From the NCBI GenBank assembly GCA_019359445.1, contig JAHHHJ010000002.1, positions 248,001 through 312,000 of the forward strand: DNA of 64,000 nucleotides, given 5' to 3'. The notes below the pieces were generated by a model. That model searched no databases. It saw only the letters and a program-made list of their open reading frames with translations, and had not been told where the DNA came from. This document shows positions 50,815 through 59,120 of this stretch, one piece after another. This DNA is from Kastovskya adunca ATA6-11-RM4 (lineage in GTDB: Bacteria; Cyanobacteriota; Cyanobacteriia; Cyanobacteriales; Coleofasciculaceae). Both the position numbers and the translations under genes were made by a program. The first letter of the stretch is position 1, and every line of letters begins with the position of its first letter.

Positions 50815-53343
50815 TTGGAAACGGAATTGCCAGATTGGGTGAGGCTACAAAAAGCCCTAGCCGTGGAAGCACAGAAGGGTTTTACAGACTTGATGGGCAA
50901 GCAGTACCGCTTCAGTGAGTTTCTTTGCCTGAGTTTGGGGAAAAAATCTTACCATCTGCGGGAAGAAGAGCAGCGCCAGTGGCGATCGCTTGCCACGGAG
51001 TTTGCCCGTTATCCTCAAATGGATATTGAAGCGCGGCAACACCTAATCGCCCAGACACGGCAGTTTCTCCATCAGCTTCAGCACAACCCAAACCTCCGCC
51101 CAGCCTCACCGTTATCTCCACCGGATCAAAGTCTGGAAACGGGCAAGTCACAATCTCACTCCGTAAAAGCCAAACTTCCCCGCACAACACCCGTCGTTCA
51201 GTCCCACACCAGCGATCCCTACGGATTGTCTCCCCGCACCCCTACCTTGGAGCAGCCGTTAGAAAAGCTAGACAATATTGGCCCCAGAAAAGGTGGATAT
51301 TTATCTCGCCTGGGGTTACATACAGTGCGGGACATCCTGTACTACTATCCCCGCGACCATATTGACTACGCCCGTCAGGTGACAATCTCAAAGTTAGTAG
51401 TTGGCGAAACGGTGACGCTAATGGGAACGGTGAAGCGTTGTAACTGCTTTACTAGCCCCCGCAATAAAAAACTGACAATTTTCGAGTTACTGATCAAAGA
51501 CCATACAGGTCAACTCAAAATCAGCCGCTTTTTTGCTGGCAATCGCTATAGTAGCCGGGGTTGGCAGGAGCAGCAAAAGCGCCGTTTTCCTCCAGATTCG
51601 GTGGTAGCGGCGTCTGGATTGGTGAAAAAAAATAAGTACGGTATTACCCTAGAAGACCCGGAACTGGAGGTTTTAGATGGCCCCGGCGGCAGCATTGACT
51701 CGATCAAAATTGGTCGTGTTGTGCCTGTTTATCCCCTGACGGAAGGGGTACCCGCAGATTTGGTGAGAAAAGCAGTCATTGCGGCTTTGCCTGCTGCTTT
51801 GCAGATCAAAGACCCCTTACCTGCGGGATTGCGGAACCAGTATGGGCTGATGAAATTAAAAGAGGCGATCGCTAATATCCATTTTCCCCAAGATAGCGAC
51901 ACCTTAGCCGCCGCCCGCCGCCGCTTGGTTTTTGATGAGTTTTTCTACCTACAGCTCGGCTTCCTCCAACGCCGTCAAACCCAGCGAAAAGCCCAAAACA
52001 GCGCCATTCTCGCTCCCACAGGTCAGCTCATAGAGCGCTTCTATCAGCTCCTTCCCTTTAAACTCACCGGGGCACAAACAAGAGTCGTCAACGACATCCT
52101 CAACGACTTACAATCCACCAACCCCATGAATCGTCTGGTGCAGGGGGATGTGGGTTCTGGGAAAACCGTCGTTGCCGTTATTGCCATCCTCGCCGCCGTT
52201 CAATCAGGCTATCAAGCTGCTCTGATGGCTCCCACTGAGGTTTTAGCCGAACAGCACTACCGCAAGCTCGTTAGCTGGTTTAACCTCCTCCACCTACCCG
52301 TCGAACTGCTCACAGGTTCTACCAAAGCCGCCAAACGCAGGCAGATTCACGCCCAGCTCGAAACCGGAGAACTCCCCCTGTTGGTGGGGACTCATGCCCT
52401 AATCCAAGACCCCGTAAACTTCAATCGCTTGGGTTTAGTCGTAATCGACGAACAGCACCGCTTTGGCGTGCAGCAACGGGCAAAATTACAGCAAAAAGGG
52501 CAGTCGCCTCACGTCCTCACCATGACCGCTACCCCCATTCCCCGCACGCTAGCACTAACATTGCACGGCGACTTGGATGTTAGCCAGATTGATGAGATGC
52601 CGCCCGGACGCCAGCAAATTCAAACCACTGTCCTCACGGCAAAAGAACGCACCCACACCTATGACCTCATCCGCCGTGAAATTGCCCAAGGATTTCAGGC
52701 TTACATCGTTTTGCCCCTAATTGAAGAATCAGAAAAACTCGATGTCCGTTCCGCCGTTGAGGAGCATCAGCGACTTTCGGAAAGTATCTTTCCAGAATTT
52801 CAGGTGGGGTTACTCCACGGACGGATGTCTTCTGCTGAGAAAGATGAAGCGCTCAACGCCTTTCGGGACAACCAAACCAAAATTATTGTCTCAACTACTG
52901 TGATTGAAGTCGGTGTTGATGTCCCCAATGCGACAGTGATGCTGATTGAAAATGCTGAGCGTTTTGGTTTATCCCAACTGCATCAGTTACGCGGTCGAGT
53001 TGGTCGCGGCTCTGAGCGCTCTTATTGCTTGCTGATGAGCGGTTCTAAGACTGATAACGCCCGTCAACGCCTAAGCGTTTTGGAACAGTCCCAGGATGGT
53101 TTTTTCATCTCCGAAATGGATATGCGCTTTCGAGGGCCAGGGGAGGTATTGGGTATGCGTCAGTCAGGGTTGCCAGATTTTGCACTCTCCAGTTTAGTGG
53201 AAGATCAAGATGTGTTGAACTTAGCGCGAGATGCCGCCGAAAAGGCAATGCTGCGGGATGAAACCCTGGAGCAATATCCTTTACTGAAGGCTGAGTTGGA
53301 GTATCGCTACTCCCGCTTACTGGGTGGGACAATTTTGACTTAG
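50815..53343 (+). CDS. recG: ATP-dependent DNA helicase RecG
   Basis: 842 aa from TTG 50815, chosen because AAAGGAGG (50801-50808) lies 6 bases upstream; the frame opens at another TTG at 50788. RecG remodels stalled replication forks and Holliday junctions. A cyanobacterial N-terminal extension (about 1-145) precedes the wedge domain (GETVTLMGTVKRCNCF). The helicase has QGDVGSGKTVVAV (Walker A), VVIDEQHRFGVQQR (motif II) and TMTATPIPRTL (III). Motif V is seen in STTVIEVGVDVPNATVM and VI in QLHQLRGRVGRGSERSYCLL. A C-terminal TRG-type end is present. All catalytic motifs intact. Confidence 0.96.
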   Translation: METELPDWVRLQKALAVEAQKGFTDLMGKQYRFSEFLCLSLGKKSYHLREEEQRQWRSLATEFARYPQMDIEARQHLIAQTRQFLHQLQHNPNLRPASPLSPPDQSLETGKSQSHSVKAKLPRTTPVVQSHTSDPYGLSPRTPTLEQPLEKLDNIGPRKGGYLSRLGLHTVRDILYYYPRDHIDYARQVTISKLVVGETVTLMGTVKRCNCFTSPRNKKLTIFELLIKDHTGQLKISRFFAGNRYSSRGWQEQQKRRFPPDSVVAASGLVKKNKYGITLEDPELEVLDGPGGSIDSIKIGRVVPVYPLTEGVPADLVRKAVIAALPAALQIKDPLPAGLRNQYGLMKLKEAIANIHFPQDSDTLAAARRRLVFDEFFYLQLGFLQRRQTQRKAQNSAILAPTGQLIERFYQLLPFKLTGAQTRVVNDILNDLQSTNPMNRLVQGDVGSGKTVVAVIAILAAVQSGYQAALMAPTEVLAEQHYRKLVSWFNLLHLPVELLTGSTKAAKRRQIHAQLETGELPLLVGTHALIQDPVNFNRLGLVVIDEQHRFGVQQRAKLQQKGQSPHVLTMTATPIPRTLALTLHGDLDVSQIDEMPPGRQQIQTTVLTAKERTHTYDLIRREIAQGFQAYIVLPLIEESEKLDVRSAVEEHQRLSESIFPEFQVGLLHGRMSSAEKDEALNAFRDNQTKIIVSTTVIEVGVDVPNATVMLIENAERFGLSQLHQLRGRVGRGSERSYCLLMSGSKTDNARQRLSVLEQSQDGFFISEMDMRFRGPGEVLGMRQSGLPDFALSSLVEDQDVLNLARDAAEKAMLRDETLEQYPLLKAELEYRYSRLLGGTILT

Positions 53344-53440
53344 TTGAGCGGGCTTGGAATGATAGGATGCGATCGCGGCTGACTAAATCAATGACAAACG
53401 CCAGCTCTAAGTAAATGCGGTCAAAGGGCAGAAGTAGTTA

Positions 53441-54016
53441 TTGAGCGATCGCACTCCAGCGGACAACTTAAATTATAAAAAACGACGGCGTCCTTGGGAA
53501 AGCTTTAAATTGAGAAGTGACAATAAATTAATTGGAGAACCTCAAACATTTGCTATTGAATATTCAGTAGTAAAATTCCTTGGATACATTCCTTACGGAG
53601 GATGTAGACTTTGGTTTGATGGTAAATTTTTAGGTGATATAGAGGATTTTACTCTGCTTACAGCTGTTGAAGCTTTTCTTTCACCAATTATTGAAAAGAA
53701 AGATTCTTTTCGTCTGGACGCTTCTTTTTTGAATTTCTCGGAATTCGATATATTTGAACGAATGAAGAATGGAGAAATAAACGGGCATTCTTACTTGCCA
53801 ATAGAAGGCTTTGACGCTTTTTATAATTACGTTTATTATCAGAAAGATTTTTTTTACTTTCTCTGGATGCTCGATCCAGACATGAAAGATTGGGAAGAGT
53901 ATAAAAATTTTCCGACTGATTTTTTCTCGGCAAAAGTGTCCATATATACATATGAACATGTTGTTCTTGAATTTAGAAAGAATCTGGGAAAAATGTGTCC
54001 ACAGATTCTTTTTTAA
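53441..54016 (+). CDS. Imm42-like orphan immunity protein with a captured 5' end
   Basis: At most 191 aa. The core from about residue 31 (LIGEPQTFAIEYSVVKFLGY, CRLWFDGKFLGDIEDF, YTYEHVVLEF near the end) resembles Imm42-type immunity proteins of polymorphic toxin systems. Residues 1-28 are encoded by an 80-bp copy of the 3' end of the ABC permease gene (54260-54339), so the original start seems lost. Likely starts are TTG 53510 (53510-54016, 168 aa) or TTG 53441. Codons are AT-rich and unlike recG. No toxin gene adjacent. Family match is tentative. Confidence 0.5.
   Translation: MSDRTPADNLNYKKRRRPWESFKLRSDNKLIGEPQTFAIEYSVVKFLGYIPYGGCRLWFDGKFLGDIEDFTLLTAVEAFLSPIIEKKDSFRLDASFLNFSEFDIFERMKNGEINGHSYLPIEGFDAFYNYVYYQKDFFYFLWMLDPDMKDWEEYKNFPTDFFSAKVSIYTYEHVVLEFRKNLGKMCPQILF
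53445..53524 (+). repeat. 80-bp duplication, copy 1 (5' end of the Imm42-like frame)
   Basis: Matches 54260-54339 with only a few differences and in the same orientation, starting at a HIP1 octamer (gcgatcgcactcc) and ending at ...agaagtgacaat. Confidence 0.92.
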
Positions 54017-54259
54017 GCAGCCGCGCTCAGCTTTAGTCTTCAGAAATTAAGGTCTTCGAGAATATGTGTAACCCCAAAATAAAAATATCCTTTTTCTGTA
54101 AGATCGGTCTGAAACAACGTAAATTCGTGAAAATCTAGCAAAGTGACAAAAGAGGGGTATTGCTCCCAGCGTTCCCCTGAAATGCCTACTCTGGTGTAGG
54201 GTCTGCGGCAGTTTGAGGCTATCTTCCTTGGGGGGACAGGAAATGATATTAGTTGTGGG

Positions 54260-54339
54260 GCGATCGCACTCCAACGGACAACTTAAATCACAAAAAACGA
54301 CGGCGTCCTTGAGAAAGCTTTAAATTGAGAAGTGACAAT
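54260..54339 (+). repeat. 80-bp duplication, copy 2 (3' end of the ABC permease gene)
   Basis: The right-hand 52 bases are the antisense of the last codons of the permease gene (tail QGRRRFL) and so are probably the source copy. The other copy is at 53445-53524. The remainder of the 54017-54259 gap holds no gene. Confidence 0.92.
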
Positions 54340-55160
54340 CCAAAAATTACTAAAAATAGCACTAAGCCAATCGTGCAGGCATAGCTAATTTCCAAATTAG
54401 AAAACGCTTGTTCATATAAATAGTAAACAACTGTCTTAGAACTATTAAGTGGCCCTCCCTGAGTCATGATGTAGACTTCTTCAAATACCTTTGTGGCGGA
54501 AATTGCTGAAATAACCGCGACCAACACTAGATAAGGTCGCATTAAAGGTACAGTAATATCCCAGTGCTTGATGTAGCCATCTGAACCATCCAAAGCAGCC
54601 GCTTCATAAAGTTCAGGCGGGATAGATTGCAAACCCGCCAAATAAATCACCATGTAGTAACCCAACCCCTTCCAAATCGTCACCGCCATCACGCTAAAAA
54701 TTGCCCACTGAGGGCTAGTAAGCCAAGGAATTCCTTCACTAAAACCGAGTTGATTGAGGAGTTGATTGAGCAAACCATTTTCTGCATACAGCCATCTCCA
54801 GGCAATCCCCGCCACTACCATTGAGATGACCACAGGTGTATAAAAAGAAGCGCGGAACCAACTAATTCCCCGGAGTTTTTGGTTGACTAAAATTGCCATT
54901 CCTAAAGGAAAAATCACTAAAATGGGTACGACTCCTACTAGATAGATAAGAGTATTTCCTAGGGTTTTCCAAAACACTGCATCTGTCCACAAGCGTTGGA
55001 AGTTTTCTAACCCAATCCACAAGGGTCTTGCTGTGAGGTCGTATTCATAACGAGTAAAACTCAGAAAAAAGGCTTGCAATGCTGGCCAAAATACACTTAA
55101 CCCCAAAATAAATAGGGCAGGTAAGAGGAATAGGTAGGGAGTAAGACGTTTATTAGTCAT
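54288..55160 (-). CDS. Sugar ABC transporter permease (MalF/UgpA type)
   Basis: 290 aa, six membrane helices. The EAA loop that contacts the ATPase is YEAAALDGSDGYIKHWDITVPLMRP near residue 190-213. It imports a carbohydrate or polyol together with a second permease, a solute-binding protein and an MsiK/UgpC-type ATPase. None of these partners is in the window next to it, so the gene either belongs to a scattered system or has lost its operon. Length is normal for the family. Confidence 0.9.
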   Translation of the reverse strand: MTNKRLTPYLFLLPALFILGLSVFWPALQAFFLSFTRYEYDLTARPLWIGLENFQRLWTDAVFWKTLGNTLIYLVGVVPILVIFPLGMAILVNQKLRGISWFRASFYTPVVISMVVAGIAWRWLYAENGLLNQLLNQLGFSEGIPWLTSPQWAIFSVMAVTIWKGLGYYMVIYLAGLQSIPPELYEAAALDGSDGYIKHWDITVPLMRPYLVLVAVISAISATKVFEEVYIMTQGGPLNSSKTVVYYLYEQAFSNLEISYACTIGLVLFLVIFGLSLLNLKLSQGRRRFL

Positions 55161-55224
55161 TAGTTGGTGGGGATTGGTTAGCCGTGAGGAAGCTGTTGCA
55201 CAAGATAACTTTGCAGCTTTTCTC

Positions 55225-55404
55225 GATCCCCCCTAGCCCCCCTTGAAAAAGGGGGGAACCGGAGTCAAAGTCCCCTGTGATATCAAAGGCGAAGCATCTT
55301 CTGGCTTCCCCCTTTTGAAGGGGGACGGGAGGGGGATCTCCAAGGGGAATTTAGGGGGATCAAACACATTTTGTATCCTGGTAAGAGATGTGTATACACA
55401 GTAG
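55225..55404. repeat. Dispersed 'GATCCCCC' repeat joined to a MITE-like end
   Basis: 55225-55341 copies the 21940-22059 element (gatcccccctagcc ... gggggatctcc). 55345-55404 carries, in reverse orientation, the end of the 49351-49570 element (atcctggtaagagatgtgta then tacacagtag). The composite fills the 55161-55465 gap. Confidence 0.8.
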
Positions 55405-55465
55405 GTGTGAACGCAAAGGGGAGTAGTAGCCAAATTTGATCGCATTCAGCACGTCAGCAGTTCTT

Positions 55466-56635
55466 TCACGCTAGAGTCTGGCGTACAAACTTCTCCAAGC
55501 GATCCATACCTTTCTCAATTGAGGTCATATCGGTGGCGTAGGAGAGACGAATGCAATCATCGTCACCAAAGGCAATGCCAGGAATTGTTGCGACTTGTTG
55601 AGATTCTAGAAGGGCGTTGCAAAAGTCTAGGGATTTTAGACCGCATTTACTGATATTGGGGAACAAGTAGAACGCTCCTTCTGGTACAGGACAAGTTAGT
55701 CCAGGAATAGCTTGGAGACGCTCTAACATTACCTGTCGTCGTTTGGCAAAGGCGAGGCGCATCTCTTCGACGCCATCTTGGGAACCTTCCAAAGCCGCGA
55801 TCGCCCCATACTGAGCAAAGGTACAGACATTTGATGTACTGTGACCTTGAATGGTGGTCATTGCCTTAATTAGTTCGACGGAACCAGCTAGGTAGCCCAA
55901 ACGCCAACCCGTCATCGAGAACGCTTTGGCAAACCCACTACTAACGACGCTGCGCTCAAATATGTCTGCTCCGAGCGAGCCAATACTTACGTGTTCTGTG
56001 CCGTTGTAGAGGATTTTTTCGTAAATCTCATCAGAAACTACCTGGATATTTGTCTCAACGACTACCTCTGCTAGGGCTTTGATCTCTGCTGGAGTGTAAA
56101 CCATCCCCGTTGGATTAGAGGGAGAATTGAGGACAAATAGCTGAGTGCGAGGAGTAATCGCAGCGCGTAGCTGTTCGGGGGTGATTTTGTAGTTTGTCGA
56201 GGTATCGGTGGGAACAATGACGGGGGTTCCTCCGGCAAGTTTTACCATTTCTGGATAAGACAGCCAGTAGGGAGCGGGAATAATCACTTCATCCCCAACA
56301 TCAATCATCGCTAGCATCAGGTTGAAGAGAGAATGCTTACCGCCATTGGTGACGATGACATTTTCGGCACGGTAATCGAGATTATTTTCTACTTTGAGCT
56401 TATGCGCGATCGCTTCTCTTAACTGCTGTTCCCCAGCCGCAGGGCCATACTTGGTTTTACCTTCATCCAGGGCTTTTTTAGCAGCGGCTTTGATCGGCGC
56501 TGGGGTGTCAAAATCAGGTTCCCCGGCACTGAAGCTACAGACATCTATTCCGTCTGCCTTCATCGCTTTGGCTTTGGCGGAAATTGCCAGGGTTAGGGAG
56601 GGTGGAACTTGACTAACTCGTGCTGCCAGCTTCAT
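55466..56635 (-). CDS. Pyridoxal-phosphate aminotransferase, aspartate aminotransferase type Ib
   Basis: 389 aa from ATG 56635 ([20 protein letters not shown]); in-frame ATG 56647 adds 4. It moves the amino group between aspartate (or a similar amino acid) and 2-oxoglutarate, linking carbon and nitrogen metabolism. Fold type [61 protein letters not shown] and the catalytic Lys in [19 protein letters not shown], with a terminal Arg region [11 protein letters not shown]. Monocistronic. Confidence 0.92.
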   Translation of the reverse strand: MKLAARVSQVPPSLTLAISAKAKAMKADGIDVCSFSAGEPDFDTPAPIKAAAKKALDEGKTKYGPAAGEQQLREAIAHKLKVENNLDYRAENVIVTNGGKHSLFNLMLAMIDVGDEVIIPAPYWLSYPEMVKLAGGTPVIVPTDTSTNYKITPEQLRAAITPRTQLFVLNSPSNPTGMVYTPAEIKALAEVVVETNIQVVSDEIYEKILYNGTEHVSIGSLGADIFERSVVSSGFAKAFSMTGWRLGYLAGSVELIKAMTTIQGHSTSNVCTFAQYGAIAALEGSQDGVEEMRLAFAKRRQVMLERLQAIPGLTCPVPEGAFYLFPNISKCGLKSLDFCNALLESQQVATIPGIAFGDDDCIRLSYATDMTSIEKGMDRLEKFVRQTLA

Positions 56636-57143
56636 GCTTGTGTCCAATCCGGTTAATGATATTGATCGCGCTCAGGCTAATAGTAAGGAGCAGTTAGCCG
56701 GAGCTTGAGGTGTAGATGATTTCAAGTAAATGGAATCAGGAATTTTAGGCTTATGTAGTTACAAGCACACTTCCTCTAGTTTTCCAGAGTAGCTTGCGAT
56801 CGCCATGGAAATTGGCACTTTTTTTACTTTTTCACCTTGGCAACTCGGTTGTTGCTCCTTTGCAATAACTGTAAATAACCTCGATCAGAAGGTGATGTAG
56901 AAAAAGCAGCCAAATTGAAGAAATGTTACGGAATGGATACTTACTTTAACTGATATATTGTTTGGCTCGATACCTCCGCACTACCTATGGAGTTGAATTA
57001 GTATTCTCGACACGAGTGTACTGAGGCAACAATGATTGACCAGCTAAGTCTTCCCGCACCGGGCACTCTACTAGCGGCTGGTTAAACAAAAAAGTGTCCT
57101 GTCCACCTGCACTCTTATCCCTGTCGCTATAGGGTGTTTGTAG
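56636..57143. other. Intergenic region between the aminotransferase and J-domain genes
   Basis: About 500 bp with no frame of interest, no tRNA and no strong hairpin. It must hold divergent promoters but no clear boxes are visible. Confidence 0.5.
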
Positions 57144-57548
57144 ATGTTAGATGTTGACTGCTACGGAATCCTAGAGCTGGAGCCGAGAGTTTCCCAGGAA
57201 GAGCTTCACCAAAGTTACAAAGATTTAGCCTTTGTGTGGCACCCAGACCGTTTTATGGGAAATGCTCGGCTACAACGAAAAGCTCACGAAAAACTACAGC
57301 AGATTAATGCTGCCTATGCTCAGTTGCGTTCCCTCAGAAGAGCGGCACAAGCAACGGTTTCCCCGCCGCCCGTCTCAAAGCCATCCTCTCGTCCTCAGCC
57401 TGCAGCTAATCCCCAGAATTTCCACGAACCAAGAGTTAACTCCAGAGACTACAGGTACGAATCAAGAGTTAACTCCAGAGACTACAGGAAAGCTCCTCAG
57501 CCGCCTGTGTATGTTAGCCGCTTTGATGATTGTGCGTGGATAGATTAA
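57144..57548 (+). CDS. Small J-domain (DnaJ-like) protein
   Basis: 134 aa. Residues 5-60 are a J domain: CYGILELEPRVSQEELHQSY and FVWHPDRF with the HPD motif that stimulates Hsp70 ATPase, then INAAYAQLRS. The remainder is a Pro/Ser/Arg-rich linker containing an 11-residue duplication (RVNSRDYR twice, DNA repeats 57433 and 57466, 33 bp apart). No zinc-finger or C-terminal substrate domain, so it is a class III J protein that probably brings one particular client to DnaK. Confidence 0.88.
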   Translation: MLDVDCYGILELEPRVSQEELHQSYKDLAFVWHPDRFMGNARLQRKAHEKLQQINAAYAQLRSLRRAAQATVSPPPVSKPSSRPQPAANPQNFHEPRVNSRDYRYESRVNSRDYRKAPQPPVYVSRFDDCAWID

Positions 57549-57677
57549 CACTCAAGAGTGTTGAGTCCTGAGTCCTGAGTAGGGGAGAAAGTATGAAGTA
57601 TGAAGGGTGAAGTATGAAGTATGAAGGGTGAAGGGTGAAGTATGAAGGGTGAAGGGTGAAGGGTGAAGTATGAAAGG
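57547..57677 (+). repeat. Heptanucleotide tandem repeats (STRR type)
   Basis: After a hairpin aacactc/gagtgtt (57547-57562), tgagtcc units are repeated. Then from 57591 to 57677 come about a dozen 7-mers of two types, gtatgaa and gggtgaa. Short tandemly repeated heptamers are known from cyanobacterial genomes. No coding role. Confidence 0.9.
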
Positions 57678-57774
57678 TAAGAGGTTCTCCCCTGCTCCCC
57701 TGCTCCTCATCTCAGGGAGGACTTTTTTGGTGCGATCGCGTTTACTGGAAGTAGTCAGTCTTCGGCAAAACTGT

Positions 57775-58233
57775 ATGAATAGCTTCCCCTCCAAACTTCG
57801 CACCGTCCTCCTAATTTTGTTGGCTTGCAGTACGTTATTCTGCTCTTCCCTGACGCCCCCAGCCGCTGCTAGTCCGGCTCCGGGAGCGGGTTTAACGACC
57901 CTTAGAGCCATGGCAGCCGAGTCGGTTCCCTATGAGGAGGCGTTGAATAATTCTTTGCCTACACTGGTGGAGTTCTACGCTGACTGGTGTACTAGTTGCC
58001 AAGCGATCGCACCGACTTTGGAGAAATTGCACGATCGCTATGGTTCGCAACTCAACTTCGTCATGCTTAACGTTGACAACCCCCAGTGGCGACCCTTGCT
58101 CAAACAGTATCGCGTACAGGGCGTGCCGCAATTTTTCTTTCTTAATTCCGAACGGGTTGTGGTTAAGACGTTAGTCGGTGTAGTCCCAGAACCCGTTCTT
58201 GAGCGATTGTTTGAGCAGTTAGTCACTCAATAA
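57775..58233 (+). CDS. Exported or membrane-anchored thioredoxin-like protein
   Basis: 152 aa from ATG 57775; the frame upstream runs through the heptamer repeat and is not plausible. Signal or anchor at about residues 8-31 (LRTVLLILLACSTLFCSSLT). The thioredoxin fold has the active site YADWCTSCQAIAP (CxxC, residues about 71-74) and cis-Pro in VQGVPQFFFL. This resembles TxlA/HCF164-type proteins that reduce lumenal or periplasmic disulfides, for example for cytochrome assembly. The partner is unknown; convergent with a Rieske gene 4 bp away. Confidence 0.85.
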   Translation: MNSFPSKLRTVLLILLACSTLFCSSLTPPAAASPAPGAGLTTLRAMAAESVPYEEALNNSLPTLVEFYADWCTSCQAIAPTLEKLHDRYGSQLNFVMLNVDNPQWRPLLKQYRVQGVPQFFFLNSERVVVKTLVGVVPEPVLERLFEQLVTQ

Positions 58234-58237
58234 GTTT

Positions 58238-58669
58238 TTAGCCCGCGTTCACCACCACTGAATCACCCTCAACTTTGGCTTGATAGGCTGTCAGAGGCTC
58301 GTTAGCTGGGCCTTCTAGTACTTTGCCATCCGGTGCAAACTTAGAACCGTGACAGGGGCAAGCGAAGGCTTTTTGGTCAGGATTCCAATTCACCTCGCAG
58401 CCTGCATGGGTGCAGGTGGGATTAACGGCGAGTAGAGAGTCCGGTGCAGTGGGGTTGCGGATGACGAGTAGGGGAGTGCCAGCCAACTTTTTATTAATTT
58501 GACCATTTTGCTCTAACTCAGCCACCGTACCAACGGATTGAAATTTATTAGTGGGACTACTCTGACTGACGGGAGTTTCTGTCTCCGGAGAGCAAGCGGC
58601 GATCGCCACAGGTAAAAAACTCGCTAGCCCACCAACTCCCACCCAACTTAAAAATGTCCGACGATTCAT
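58238..58669 (-). CDS. Rieske [2Fe-2S] protein with Tat signal
   Basis: 143 aa. The N terminus MNRRTFLSWVGVGGLASFLP is a twin-arginine signal, followed by AIAACS, which could be a lipobox, so it is probably exported folded and membrane-attached. Rieske motifs are CTHAGC and CPCHGSKF, giving two Cys and two His for the 2Fe-2S cluster. Shorter than cytochrome b6f PetC (about 180 aa) and without its N-terminal helix pattern, so a different electron-transfer role is likely (arsenite-oxidase small-subunit-like by size). Partner unknown. Confidence 0.85.
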   Translation of the reverse strand: MNRRTFLSWVGVGGLASFLPVAIAACSPETETPVSQSSPTNKFQSVGTVAELEQNGQINKKLAGTPLLVIRNPTAPDSLLAVNPTCTHAGCEVNWNPDQKAFACPCHGSKFAPDGKVLEGPANEPLTAYQAKVEGDSVVVNAG

Positions 58670-58831
58670 AAAAACCTCAAGATTTTTGCCTGTTTAAGGT
58701 TTAACAGACAGACGCCAACGAATCAGGATGGTACAGCATCAACCTTAAGGATGAAGTATTCCGGCTTCAGAGGCAAGTTATGCAAAAAATGCATAGAAAT
58801 CATGCCTTTTATTAAGAATTTGCAACATTTT

Positions 58832-58873
58832 GTAATTAGAGATACAAATTTCTCTTTGGCGTTTGCATACCTT
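58832..58873 (+). promoter_or_regulatory. NtcA-activated promoter of the nrt operon
   Basis: GTAATTAGAGATAC (58832-58845) matches GTA-N8-TAC, the binding site of the nitrogen regulator NtcA. After 22 bases, TACCTT (58868-58873) matches the TAN3T -10 box at the correct spacing for a class II NtcA promoter. This would leave a leader of about 240 bases before nrtA. The rest of the 58670-59120 gap holds one HIP1 site and no gene. Confidence 0.82.
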
Positions 58874-59120
58874 TAATCAACAAGCAGAGCGATCGCATCC
58901 ACCCCACCCTCTGAATAACGTTTTAAATATTTGAACAAGCTCACAATCGGCAGTGCCTAGCCAGGAATAAGCCTCAATAAATCCTACCGCCCTAAGCAGT
59001 CGTAGTCTTTTCAAGCATTCACAAACACTGTCTTTCTACCCAACCGCAGCGCAGCGATTGGGCAACCTTAACTGTACTTAATACCCCCCCCACCATCCCT
59101 TACCCCACTCGACCACCAGC

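Noticed and set aside
53681-53959. Minus-strand frames opposite the Imm42-like gene
   Set aside because: Composition is that of AT-rich antisense; no ribosome site and no domain pattern.
57591-57677. Possible CRISPR or regulatory iterons
   Set aside because: Seven-base units without spacers; typical heptamer microsatellite.
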